From: Phycobacter sedimenti
GTDB taxonomy: Bacteria; Pseudomonadota; Alphaproteobacteria; Rhodobacterales; Rhodobacteraceae
Assembly: GCF_038148855.1 (NCBI RefSeq)
Contig: NZ_JBBVGR010000004.1
Location: forward strand, 62,001-126,000
DNA: 64,000 nt
Reading direction: 5' to 3'
Positions 51,865 through 59,762 of the stretch are shown here, one piece after another; position 1 is the stretch's first letter, and every line of letters begins with the position of its first letter. The notes beneath the pieces are model-generated. The model was given only the letters and a program-made list of their open reading frames with translations. It searched no databases and was not told the origin of the DNA. The position numbers and the translations under genes were made by a program.

Positions 51865-52329
51865 TCACAGGCCGAGGTCGGTCAGGCCCGGATGATCGTC
51901 GGGGCGGCGGCCCAGCGGCCAATGAAACAGGCGGTCCTCTGCCCGGATCGGCAGATCGTTGATCGACGCGATGCGCCGCTGCATGCGCCCATCGGCGGCG
52001 AATTCCCAGTTCTCGTTGCCGTAGGAGCGGTACCACTGGCCGCTGTCGTCCAGCCATTCATAGGCAAAGCGCACGGCAATGCGGTTCTCGGTATGGGCCC
52101 ACAGCTCCTTGATCAGCCGGTAGTTCATCTCGCGCCCCCATTTGCGGGTCAAAAGCGCGCGGATCTCGTCGTGGCCGGTCACGAACTCTGCGCGGTTCCG
52201 CCAGGGGCAGTCATCGGTATAGGCCGGTGCCACGATCTGTGGATCGCGCGTGTTCCATGCATCTTCAGCCAGACGCACCTTTTGGGCGGCGCTGTCTGCG
52301 TCAAACGGCGGCAGGGGAGGACGGGGCAT
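51865..52329 (-). CDS. DUF1348 (SnoaL/NTF2-like) family protein
   Basis: A 154-residue protein of the DUF1348 family. The core reads AEDAWNTRDPQIVAPAYTDD, RNRAEFVTGHDEIRALLTRKW and SYGNENWEFAADGRM. The start at 52329 has AAAGGA upstream. It is 29 bases before the FMN-family gene and shares the operon divergent from TetR. The family is often induced with detoxification genes, but no reaction is established. Confidence 0.9.
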   Translation of the reverse strand: MPRPPLPPFDADSAAQKVRLAEDAWNTRDPQIVAPAYTDDCPWRNRAEFVTGHDEIRALLTRKWGREMNYRLIKELWAHTENRIAVRFAYEWLDDSGQWYRSYGNENWEFAADGRMQRRIASINDLPIRAEDRLFHWPLGRRPDDHPGLTDLGL

Positions 52330-52370
52330 GGAGGAGATCCTTTCTTTCAAGACCAGGAGGAGGAAAAGGG

Positions 52371-52423
52371 CCACCCCGGCCCGGGCGATGTAGGGGAGAC
52401 CTCTGGAGGTCAGGCCGGGGTGG
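52371..52423 (-). other. Nested hairpin upstream of the DUF1348 gene
   Basis: CCACCCCGGCC (52371-52381) pairs with GGCCGGGGTGG (52413-52423), and inside the loop GACCTC-TG-GAGGTC forms a second hairpin. It lies between the small gene 52440-52631 and the DUF1348 start, so it is transcribed in the operon leader or spacer. Attenuation or RNA stability roles are possible. Confidence 0.45.
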
Positions 52424-52439
52424 ATGGGGTGGCCGCCGG

Positions 52440-52631
52440 TCAGGTGGCGGCCACCTGCATGGGGGCACCCTCGGGCAAGGTGCCGACCATATGCGCAACT
52501 TCGGCAGGGCGTTCACGCCCCTGAACGGCAGCCCCCCTTCCGTCGGACGGAGCGAACTGGGCCACGGCAATGGCCGCAGTCAGCACGAAAGGACCAAGGG
52601 GAGAGCGGATGGGTTGGAACGATCGTCTCAT
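52440..52631 (-). CDS. Small protein with hydrophobic N-terminus, first gene of the TetR-divergent operon
   Basis: A 63-residue frame starting MRRSFQPIRSPLGPFVLTAAIAVAQF, with a short hydrophobic stretch at residues 13-26 and an otherwise polar tail. GGAGA lies seven bases before the ATG, and the operator pair begins 27 bases upstream, so the position fits a first gene. No family is recognised. Confidence 0.55.
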   Translation of the reverse strand: MRRSFQPIRSPLGPFVLTAAIAVAQFAPSDGRGAAVQGRERPAEVAHMVGTLPEGAPMQVAAT

Positions 52632-52657
52632 TCAAGGTCTCCTTTTCCGGAAGTATG

Positions 52658-52830
52658 TACCGATCAGTAATCTCTCACCCAAAACTGTACAGATCGGTAC
52701 TCTTTCGCAAGTCACGATTTGTTGTGTGATGATCCTGAGTTGCTGATCCGTGATCCAATCCATTGAAACCGTTCACTTTACTGTGTCGCAGTTGTCTTTC
52801 CGATCGCTGCAATTTATTTACAGATCGGTA
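52658..52830. promoter_or_regulatory. Three copies of a 12-bp TetR-type operator
   Basis: TACAGATCGGTA occurs at 52688-52699 and 52819-52830, and its inverted form TACCGATCAGTA (one difference) at 52658-52669. Two sites sit 27-68 bases before the leftward small gene, and the third ends 16 bases before the tetR start. The layout suggests repression of both divergent genes by the TetR protein. Confidence 0.75.
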
Positions 52831-52846
52831 CAGAAAGAGACGAATC

Positions 52847-53428
52847 ATGCGCCCCAACAAAAGAGATGAACTGGTCCGAAAGGCCCTGGATGTGTTCTAT
52901 CGCAACGGGTTTCATGCCACTGGCATGGACATGCTGGTTGCGGAAACCGGGGTGTCCAAGACCTCGATGTACAAGCACTTCCGCACCAAGGAAGAGCTGA
53001 TCCTTGCGGTGCTGCGTCTTCGGGACGAGAACTTCCGCCATTGGCTGTACCGGCGCATCGAAGAGCTGTCGGATACGCCCGAGGGGCAATTGCTGGCCCT
53101 GTTTGATGCTCTGTCCGAGTGGTTCAGCAAGCCGGAATTCCGCGGCTGCATGTTCATCAAGGCCAGTGCCGAGTTTCAGGAGGTCAGCCACCCGATCCAC
53201 GCACAGTCCGCTGCGCACAAGCAGATCCTCCATGATCACTTTGCCAAGCTCGCCACCGAGGCAGGGGCGGATCAACCGCTCGATCTGGCCCGCCAGCTGC
53301 TTTTGCTCAAGGAAGGTGCCATCGTTTCAGCGGTGATGGCGCGCGGGGGCGGTCTGGCCGGGGATCCGGCCGCCGACGCCAAAGAGGCCGCGCGGGCGCT
53401 GATTGCGGTTCACATCCGGAAATCGTGA
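52847..53428 (+). CDS. TetR/AcrR family transcriptional regulator
   Basis: A 193-residue repressor. The N-terminal HTH is ALDVFYRNGFHATGMDMLVAETGVSKTSMYKHF (recognised by GVSKTSMYKHF), and the C-terminal ligand domain resembles the TetR_C group with FRGCMFIKASAEF. It starts at 52847, just behind one operator copy, so it probably represses itself and the divergent small gene, DUF1348 and FMN-family genes. The inducer is unknown. Confidence 0.93.
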   Translation: MRPNKRDELVRKALDVFYRNGFHATGMDMLVAETGVSKTSMYKHFRTKEELILAVLRLRDENFRHWLYRRIEELSDTPEGQLLALFDALSEWFSKPEFRGCMFIKASAEFQEVSHPIHAQSAAHKQILHDHFAKLATEAGADQPLDLARQLLLLKEGAIVSAVMARGGGLAGDPAADAKEAARALIAVHIRKS

Positions 53429-53447
53429 TGTCGGGACCCTGGCCTGA

Positions 53448-54266
53448 CTAGTTCACCTGTCGAAAGACGCAGCCATCGGTGATGAGTTCTGGCGGCGTCA
53501 TGCACAGGCCCCGCGCAACGCGGTATGCCGCGAGCACCTTTGGCACATAATCCCGCGTTTCGGCAAAGGGTGGCACCCCCTTATGCTCGCGCACGGCACC
53601 CTCCCCCGCGTTGTAGCCCGCCAGCGCCAGAACCGCATCACCGTCAAACTCCTGCAGGAGCCAGTCGAGGTACTTTACCCCGCCCCTGATGTTCTGCTCG
53701 GCGACGAAGGAGTCCGCGACGCCGAAACGGCTGGCGGTGTCCGGCATCAGCTGCATAAGCCCCTGGGCCCCTGCTGAACTCACCGCATCCACCCTGCCTG
53801 CGCTTTCCACTGCGATCACCGCCAAGGTCAAGGCAGGAGAAACCTGTGCCTCTAGACTGGCCATGAGCATCGTCCCCCCATGCGCCGCTACAATGTCCTG
53901 CAAGGTCTGCAGACGGGGTGCGGCCACCCCGGCCCCTTTCGGGGAACTCAACGCAGAAAGAGCGCGTTCCAGGCGAACCGCTCCGGTCATGCCCCCCATT
54001 TCTCCGGTGACCTCGTTCCAGAACCAGACATATCGCTGGTCCAAGCCTTCGGAGTCAGGCGCCGGCGCTGCGGTCGTTGCCTCTGGCGCCTCAGGCGGCG
54101 GTGCAATCTGCACAATTATACGTTTGGAGGCCCCTTCTTTTGGCGGTTTGACCCGTTTGGCTTCGAAGTCAGGGAATGGCTTCGGTAACTGCTGCGCCTG
54201 CGCAGGCAGGAGCAGCAACATACCAAAGAAAGCCGCAAGAGCGGTGCATGAAACAAATGGGGACAT
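53448..54266 (-). CDS. Lytic transglycosylase (SLT domain)
   Basis: A 272-residue exported muramidase. A Sec signal (LAAFFGMLLLLPAQAQ) leads into a Pro-rich linker and a C-terminal SLT domain. The catalytic Glu is in LAVIAVESAGRVDAVS, followed by GAQGLMQLMPDTASRFGV and LALAGYNAGEGAV. The start at 54266 is chosen because the signal peptide follows it directly. A longer frame has no signal. It is divergent from the tad pilus locus and may open the cell wall for pilus assembly. Confidence 0.93.
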   Translation of the reverse strand: MSPFVSCTALAAFFGMLLLLPAQAQQLPKPFPDFEAKRVKPPKEGASKRIIVQIAPPPEAPEATTAAPAPDSEGLDQRYVWFWNEVTGEMGGMTGAVRLERALSALSSPKGAGVAAPRLQTLQDIVAAHGGTMLMASLEAQVSPALTLAVIAVESAGRVDAVSSAGAQGLMQLMPDTASRFGVADSFVAEQNIRGGVKYLDWLLQEFDGDAVLALAGYNAGEGAVREHKGVPPFAETRDYVPKVLAAYRVARGLCMTPPELITDGCVFRQVN

Positions 54267-54407
54267 GACGTGGCCTGCTAGCCCGAGTGCGAGTCTGCTC
54301 TTTTGCCCGAAAGACTCGGCCAAATCGGATTTCGAATCCAGACCAACCGGCCAGAATCTGGCATATTCGCCATATTTCACTGGCCATGCCGCCCAAATGC
54401 CACGCCA

Positions 54408-54476
54408 ATTTACGAACCGTAAATGTTTTTTCACATCTAATTCAGTACTTTATGGATTTTCTTTAAAAACCGTTAA
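54408..54476. promoter_or_regulatory. AT-rich promoter region of the pilin gene with palindrome and CtrA-like repeat
   Basis: ATTTACG-AAC-CGTAAAT (54408-54424) is a perfect inverted repeat. TTAA at 54463-54466 and at 54473-54476 are separated by 6 bases, one less than the usual CtrA spacing (TTAA-N7-TTAA). Both lie between the transglycosylase and flp. The remainder of the 369-base gap has no gene. Confidence 0.4.
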
Positions 54477-54635
54477 AATTGGACCGCCTTTCCGGTTTTC
54501 GGCCCAAATGCTGCCACGCTCACCCGGCTATATGTATTCATCCAAGCCGGACAGGGTCGGTGAGAGAGAGAGACAGACCCACTCAAAGGACGGTTGGACA
54601 ACGCAAATTCAGAGATCCTTTGGAGGGACTACACC

Positions 54636-54821
54636 ATGATCAAGTTCATCAAAAACTTCCGCAAAGACGACTCCGGCGCCGTGACCGTTGACTGGGTTGT
54701 TCTGACCGCAGCCGTGGCCGTTCTGGCCGGCGCAGTCTACACCTCGATCCAGTCCGGCGCGAGCAGCCTGACCGCATCGACCGGCGAATACCTGACCGGC
54801 AAAACTCCGACCGACGGCTAA
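54636..54821 (+). CDS. Flp-type pilin with variant processing motif
   Basis: A 61-residue prepilin. A basic leader (MIKFIKNFRKDDSG) is followed by the hydrophobic pilin helix. The Flp cleavage motif is normally G|xxxxEY, and here it is G|AVTVDW, with Asp for Glu and Trp for Tyr. TGGAGG precedes the ATG. A terminator directly follows, so this abundant subunit can be made in excess over the assembly genes. The prepilin peptidase gene is not in the window. Confidence 0.88.
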   Translation: MIKFIKNFRKDDSGAVTVDWVVLTAAVAVLAGAVYTSIQSGASSLTASTGEYLTGKTPTDG

Positions 54822-54848
54822 TAGCCTGATCCAGGCACAAGCTTTTTG

Positions 54849-54884
54849 GGCCGCGCCTTTCGTGACAAGGGCGCGGCCTTTTTT
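54849..54884 (+). terminator. Rho-independent terminator between the two pilin genes
   Basis: GGCCGCGCC (54849-54857) pairs with GGCGCGGCC (54870-54878), followed by six T (54879-54884). Partial readthrough would set the ratio of pilin to pilus-assembly transcripts. Confidence 0.85.
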
Positions 54885-54914
54885 CCCCTAACCCGTTTGA
54901 GAGAGCTGCCCGAG

Positions 54915-55091
54915 ATGAAAAAGATCTGGACCTTTCTAGCCAGGGACGAGGGCGCGGTGACGGTTGATTGGGTGGTCCTGACCGCAGCGATCATCGGTCT
55001 TTGCGTGCTGATCGCTTCGGCGATGCAGGACGGTGCCATGGGGCTGGCAGACGCGCTGATGGCCTATATGGCCAACTGGACGTTCGGCTAG
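54915..55091 (+). CDS. Second Flp-like pilin or pseudopilin
   Basis: A 58-residue protein with the leader MKKIWTFLARDEG and the same 13-residue core GAVTVDWVVLTAA as the first pilin, then a different helix and tail (MALADALMAYMANWTFG-like end). Its position after the terminator suggests a lower-abundance minor pilin. GAGAGAGCTGCCCGAG lies before the ATG. Confidence 0.85.
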   Translation: MKKIWTFLARDEGAVTVDWVVLTAAIIGLCVLIASAMQDGAMGLADALMAYMANWTFG

Positions 55092-55198
55092 GGCCCGCTG
55101 CGCTCACTTGACCTACGACAGAGCGCAGCACCGCCCGGCCGCAACCGACACCGTCCCCAAAATGCGGGTCGGCAACATGATGAATGAGAGGTACCACA

Positions 55199-56059
55199 AT
55201 GCGTGCGGTTTTCGGACTCGTGCTGATTGTCGGTGTCGCCTTGGCCGGTGGCGCCGTTATGATGGCGAAGAACTATATCTCGGCCTATCAAAATGAACTG
55301 GCCCGCGAGCGGGCGAACCGTGCGGACGTTGTTCCGACCACGGATATCTTTGTTGCCACGAAACAGCTCAAATACGGCGAGCGGCTGACAGAAGACGCAG
55401 TTCGCAAGGTGCGCTGGCCGGAAGAGTCGGTGCCCGAAGGAGCCTTTACCAGCCTCGAGGCGCTGTTTCCGCCCGAGCGCGCGGACGAGCCACGCGTGGT
55501 GCTGCGCACAATGGAAAAGGATGAGCCGCTCATGGCCATCAAGGTGACCGCCCCGGGTGAGGATGCCGGTATCACCTCGCGCCTTGCACGCGGCATGCGC
55601 GCCTTTGCGATCAAGGTCGATGTCGCCTCCGGCGTCTCGGGCTTCCTGCGGCCCGGTGACCGGGTGGACGTCTACTGGACCGGCGCTGTGCGCGGGGCGA
55701 CTGCGGGTGTTCAGGGCGACGTGACGCGCCTGATCGAAACGAATGTGGAACTGATCGCCGTTGACCAAAGCGCCGGCGGCGACATCAATGGCGCAGTCAT
55801 CGCCCGCACCGTCACCGTCGCGGCCCGTCCTGAACAGGTCGCCGCGCTGGCTCAGGCCCAGAGCACAGGCAAGCTGTCCCTCGCTCTTGTCGGCGCCGAA
55901 GATGATACAGTGGCCGCCATGGTCGAAGTCGACCAGCGCAAACTGCTTGGCCTGAGCGAAGTGGAAGCGCCGGTCATCGCCCAGGAAGAACGGGTTTGCA
56001 CCATCCGCACCCGCCGCGGCGCGGAAGTGGTGGAAATTCCGATCCCCTGCTCAAACTGA
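55199..56059 (+). CDS. cpaB: Flp pilus assembly protein CpaB (RcpC)
   Basis: A 286-residue protein with one N-terminal membrane helix (FGLVLIVGVALAGGAVMMA), followed by a SAF domain (VVPTTDIFVATKQLKYGERL, GITSRLARGMRAFAIKVD, GFLRPGDRVDVYWTG) and a conserved C-terminal region. CpaB lies in the periplasm or outer membrane of tad systems and may contact peptidoglycan. AGAGGT precedes the ATG. A terminator follows it. Confidence 0.94.
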   Translation: MRAVFGLVLIVGVALAGGAVMMAKNYISAYQNELARERANRADVVPTTDIFVATKQLKYGERLTEDAVRKVRWPEESVPEGAFTSLEALFPPERADEPRVVLRTMEKDEPLMAIKVTAPGEDAGITSRLARGMRAFAIKVDVASGVSGFLRPGDRVDVYWTGAVRGATAGVQGDVTRLIETNVELIAVDQSAGGDINGAVIARTVTVAARPEQVAALAQAQSTGKLSLALVGAEDDTVAAMVEVDQRKLLGLSEVEAPVIAQEERVCTIRTRRGAEVVEIPIPCSN

Positions 56060-56106
56060 TCTGCCCAGCCAGGAGGGGCGTTCCAGCACCAGACCCTGGC
56101 CACCCA

Positions 56107-56137
56107 CCGCCGCCCGTCACCGGGTGGCGGTTTTTTT
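56107..56137 (+). terminator. Rho-independent terminator between cpaB and cpaC
   Basis: CCGCCGCCCG (56107-56116) pairs with CGGGTGGCGG (56121-56130) with one G-U pair and a 4-base loop, then seven T. It separates cpaB from the remaining assembly genes. Confidence 0.85.
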
Positions 56138-56286
56138 GTGATGTTGCCCCTACCCCACACCAGCCAGACCGCTCCGCCCCGCACGCGGCCTTTGTTTCTT
56201 GCAATATTGAGGGAATTGCCGCAGACTGCACAAAATTATCGGGCAAAAAGACCCGAAGTTGAGGCGTGATCGGAAAGGCAGGTCAC

Positions 56287-57693
56287 ATGGCATTTCGAAG
56301 GTTTCTTGCTGCGGCCCTGACCGGGCTTGCGTTGGTATGCGTGGCGGCCCCCGATGGGGCTCAGGCCAATGGTGTGCGCGTTGTAAAAAAGGGGGCGTCC
56401 GCGTCTCTGGACGTGCCGATGAACCGCGCCGTGGTGGTCGAAAGCGACGTTCCTTTCGCGGAACTCAGCATCGCCAATCCCAGCATCGCCGATATTTCCT
56501 CGCTGTCTGACCGCACCATTTACGTGCTCGGCAAATCGCCGGGTCTGACCACGCTGACGCTGCTGGATGCATCCGGTCGCCTGATCACGAACGTCGATGT
56601 GCGCGTTGCAGCCGATGTGACCGAGTTCAAGGAACGCCTGCGCCAGATCCTGCCCGGCGAAAAGATCGAGGTCCGCACCGCCAATGACGGCATCGTCCTG
56701 TCCGGCACGGTCTCAAGCTCGGCGCGGCTCCAGCGCGCTCTGGATCTGGCCGAACGGTATGCGCCGGATCGGGTCAGCAACCTGATGTCGGTGGGCGGTG
56801 TCCAGCAGGTCATGCTGAAAGTCCGCTTTGCCGAGATGCAGCGCTCGGTCTCCAAATCGCTCAGCTCGTCTCTGGGTGTGAACGGCGGGAACAGCTTCGG
56901 CGTCAATGGCGGCGTCAATACGCTGAACAACCAGGGCGCGCTGACCAATGCTCTCTCGGGGAATATCCCTGCCGCCAACAGCAACACCGGCGCGATCCTG
57001 TTCGGCTTCAACGTCGGCTCGGTGCAGGTCGGCCTGCTTCTGGAAGCGCTGGAACAGAAAGGCGTCGTGCGCACGCTCGCCGAGCCGAACCTCTCGGCGC
57101 TGTCCGGCCAGGAGGCGAAGTTTCTGGCAGGCGGCGAGTACCCGGTTCCGGTCGCTCAGGAAGACGGGCTGATCACCGTTGATTTCAAGCCCTTCGGGAT
57201 CGAGCTGAACTTCATCCCCCGCGTGGTGGACGAGGATATCGTGAACCTCGAGCTGAAGGCTGCTGTCTCTGCCATCGATCCGACCAATACGCTTGAACTG
57301 AACGGGTTGTCGATCAACGCCTTCTCGCGCCGGGAAACCTCGACAACGGTTGAAATGCGCGACGGCGAAAGCTTTGCAATCGCCGGGCTGATCAAGGACG
57401 AATTCCTTGATAATGCATCACAATTGCCTTGGATCAGCGATGTTCCGGTGCTGGGCGCCCTGTTCCGCAGCGCTGACTACCAGCGGTCGCAGACAGAATT
57501 GGTCATCATCGTCAGCGCTCATCTTGTCACCCCCACGCGGGGCGAAGCGCTGGCGCTACCCACCGACCGCATCAAACCACCCAGCGAAGCGGACCTGTTC
57601 CTGTTCGGACGCACCGCGCGCAGCCGGTCCGGCCCCGCAAGCGAGGTTGCAAAACAGGACTTCAACGGCTCCTATGGCTATGTAATGGACTGA
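56287..57693 (+). CDS. cpaC: Flp pilus outer-membrane secretin CpaC (RcpA)
   Basis: A 468-residue secretin. A Sec signal ends near DGAQA. Next comes a pilus-assembly N-terminal domain (SLDVPMNRAVVVESDVPFAELSIANP, by parts), a BON-like segment and the secretin core with VGSVQVGLLLEALEQKGVVRTLAEPNLSALSG and FIPRVVDEDIVNLELK. It forms the channel for the pilus. The start at 56287 (MAFRRFL) gives the signal peptide directly. Confidence 0.95.
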   Translation: MAFRRFLAAALTGLALVCVAAPDGAQANGVRVVKKGASASLDVPMNRAVVVESDVPFAELSIANPSIADISSLSDRTIYVLGKSPGLTTLTLLDASGRLITNVDVRVAADVTEFKERLRQILPGEKIEVRTANDGIVLSGTVSSSARLQRALDLAERYAPDRVSNLMSVGGVQQVMLKVRFAEMQRSVSKSLSSSLGVNGGNSFGVNGGVNTLNNQGALTNALSGNIPAANSNTGAILFGFNVGSVQVGLLLEALEQKGVVRTLAEPNLSALSGQEAKFLAGGEYPVPVAQEDGLITVDFKPFGIELNFIPRVVDEDIVNLELKAAVSAIDPTNTLELNGLSINAFSRRETSTTVEMRDGESFAIAGLIKDEFLDNASQLPWISDVPVLGALFRSADYQRSQTELVIIVSAHLVTPTRGEALALPTDRIKPPSEADLFLFGRTARSRSGPASEVAKQDFNGSYGYVMD

Positions 57694-57713
57694 CCTGAAG
57701 AAAGATGGGGCCG

Positions 57714-58343
57714 ATGATCAAGAAATCCGCTGCCTTGGCGCTCATGCTGACCACCGCCGCCTGCGCGACCCGCGAAGCCGGAGAGCCATTGTCGAGCAGT
57801 GTTTTCGGCCATTCCACGCTGAACAACGCCGCCGTCATGAGCGGCGAGCGCGACTATGCCATCCAACTGGCGGGTCGCTTTGCCGAAGAAGTTCCGACCA
57901 CCATCACATTCGATTTCGACAGCGCACAGCTGGATGGAGAGGCGCGCGCGACGCTGGATCAGCAGGCCCAATGGATCAAGCAGTTCCCCGAGGTGCGTTT
58001 CCGCGTCTATGGCCACACCGATGCCGTAGGCAGCGCGGCCTATAACAAACGTCTTGGCAAACGGCGCGCCCAAGCGGCCGTGAATTATCTGGTATCCAGG
58101 GGAATCAGCCGTGCGCGGCTCGAAGCTCTGGTCTCCTATGGAGAAACCCAACCCCTGATCGTCACGCAACAGCGCGAGCGGCGCAACAGGCGCACCGTGA
58201 CCGAGGTCAGCGGCTTCCTCAAGCGCCACCCCACTGTTCTGGATGGGAAATACGCTCAGATCGTCTATCGCGAATACATCGCCAGCGCGGTTCCGGCCAC
58301 CACCCTGACAGCCGAGCAGACCCTGCAATCCACCTTGGAATAA
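57714..58343 (+). CDS. OmpA-family lipoprotein of the tad locus
   Basis: A 209-residue protein with a short lipoprotein-like signal (ALALMLTTAACATREAG, Cys near residue 18) and an OmpA C-terminal peptidoglycan-binding domain: ITFDFDSAQLDGEARATLDQ, then RVYGHTDAVGSAAYNKRLGKRRAQAAVNYL (recognised by GHTDAVGS and RLGKRRA). It occupies the place where many tad loci have cpaD/rcpB. It probably anchors the secretin complex to the wall. ATG 57705 is an alternative start. Confidence 0.9.
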   Translation: MIKKSAALALMLTTAACATREAGEPLSSSVFGHSTLNNAAVMSGERDYAIQLAGRFAEEVPTTITFDFDSAQLDGEARATLDQQAQWIKQFPEVRFRVYGHTDAVGSAAYNKRLGKRRAQAAVNYLVSRGISRARLEALVSYGETQPLIVTQQRERRNRRTVTEVSGFLKRHPTVLDGKYAQIVYREYIASAVPATTLTAEQTLQSTLE

Positions 58344-58493
58344 AATTCCCTCCTAAAACCCCTTAACTTTTCCCTACAATTGGATGCTTTTGGCCCAATT
58401 GTGGTCAAGATCTTAACAGACATTCTCTACAAGAGGTGAAATACGCCCCGGCTGAAGGAGGCGATACGCCTTGAGACTAAGAGGATGTTGGCG

Positions 58494-59735
58494 ATGAGCA
58501 GCGAACTGCCGCAAACTGATACACCTGCCATTGTTGCCTGTACCATCAGCCGCGATGTGCAGAATTTCGACCTCTTGATCGAAGACATGGAAACGGCACT
58601 GGGCGAGGCATGGGGTGATCTCGGGTTTTCCGAGGCGCTGGCCTTTTTCAACCAGCCCGAAGCCGAATCGCTTCAATTCGTGGCCATGGCCATGGACAGC
58701 GAGGATGAAGAAAACCTGCCCCTGATGGGCAACATCATCACCGAGGCCCATGCCAAGGGCATCAAGGTGATCCTGATCGCTGAAGATGTGACTCCCGCCG
58801 CCCTTCATTCTTTGCTGCGCCTCGGCGCTGATGAGTTCATCCCCTATCCGCTTCCCGAGCAGGAACTGCAGGCCGCAATCGACCGGCTGAGCGCACCCGC
58901 GCCCCAGCCCGCCGCCGCGGCGGAAAATCCGCACCAGCTGAAAAGTGGCAGCCGCCGCGAAGGTGCATTGATCGTGTGTCACGGGCTGGCCGGGGGCACC
59001 GGATCGACGACACTGGCCGTGAACCTTGCCTGGGAGCTGGCGGAACTCAGCAAAAGCAAGGAGCCGCGCGTTTGCTTGCTCGATTTCGACATGCAGTACG
59101 GGTCGGTCTCGACCTATCTCGACTTGCCGCGCCGCGAAGCCGTGATGGAGATGCTGAGCGAGACGGACAGTCTGGACGAAGAGGTCTTTGGGCAGGCCCT
59201 GCTGCCGTTCCAGGAAAAATTGCAGGTCCTCACGGCACCATCGGATATGATCCCGCTTGAGATCATCACGCCAGAGGACGTGGAACGGGTGATCGAGATG
59301 GCCCGCAGCCATTTCGATTTTGTGGTGGTGGATCTGCCGCACACGCTGGTGCAATGGTCCGAAACCATCCTGCAGCTGGCTCATGTCTATTTTGCAGTGA
59401 TTGAGCTCGACATGCGCTCGGCCCAGAACACGGTGCGGATGAAACGCGCCCTGCAATCCGAAGGGCTGCCCTTTGACAAGCTGCGGTTCGTGCTGAACCG
59501 GGCGCCCAAGTTCACCGACCTCAGCGGCAAATCCCGTGTCAAACGCATGGGGGACAGCCTCGGCATTTCGATCGACCTGCAACTGCCGGACGGTGGCAAA
59601 CCGGTCCTGCAAAGCTGCGATCACGGCCTGCCCTTGGCCCTGTCCAATGCCAAGAACCCGCTGCGCAAGGAAATCGCGAAACTCGCCCAGTCGCTTCATG
59701 AACTGGGCCAGAGCGAAGCGGACGCAGCCGCCTAA
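58494..59735 (+). CDS. cpaE: Pilus assembly ATPase CpaE (TadZ)
   Basis: A 413-residue protein with an N-terminal receiver-like domain lacking a clear phospho-Asp pocket, and a C-terminal MinD/ParA-type domain. The deviant Walker A reads LAGGTGSTTLAVNLAWEL, without the usual signature lysine (KGG). Walker A' is CLLDFDMQYGSVSTYLDL, and a downstream motif is VVVDLPHTLVQW. TadZ-type proteins place the pilus machine at a cell pole. The ATG at 58494 has GAGG nine bases upstream. Confidence 0.93.
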   Translation: MSSELPQTDTPAIVACTISRDVQNFDLLIEDMETALGEAWGDLGFSEALAFFNQPEAESLQFVAMAMDSEDEENLPLMGNIITEAHAKGIKVILIAEDVTPAALHSLLRLGADEFIPYPLPEQELQAAIDRLSAPAPQPAAAAENPHQLKSGSRREGALIVCHGLAGGTGSTTLAVNLAWELAELSKSKEPRVCLLDFDMQYGSVSTYLDLPRREAVMEMLSETDSLDEEVFGQALLPFQEKLQVLTAPSDMIPLEIITPEDVERVIEMARSHFDFVVVDLPHTLVQWSETILQLAHVYFAVIELDMRSAQNTVRMKRALQSEGLPFDKLRFVLNRAPKFTDLSGKSRVKRMGDSLGISIDLQLPDGGKPVLQSCDHGLPLALSNAKNPLRKEIAKLAQSLHELGQSEADAAA

Positions 59736-59762
59736 CCTGCAGGAACTCCGGGGGAAAAAGAG

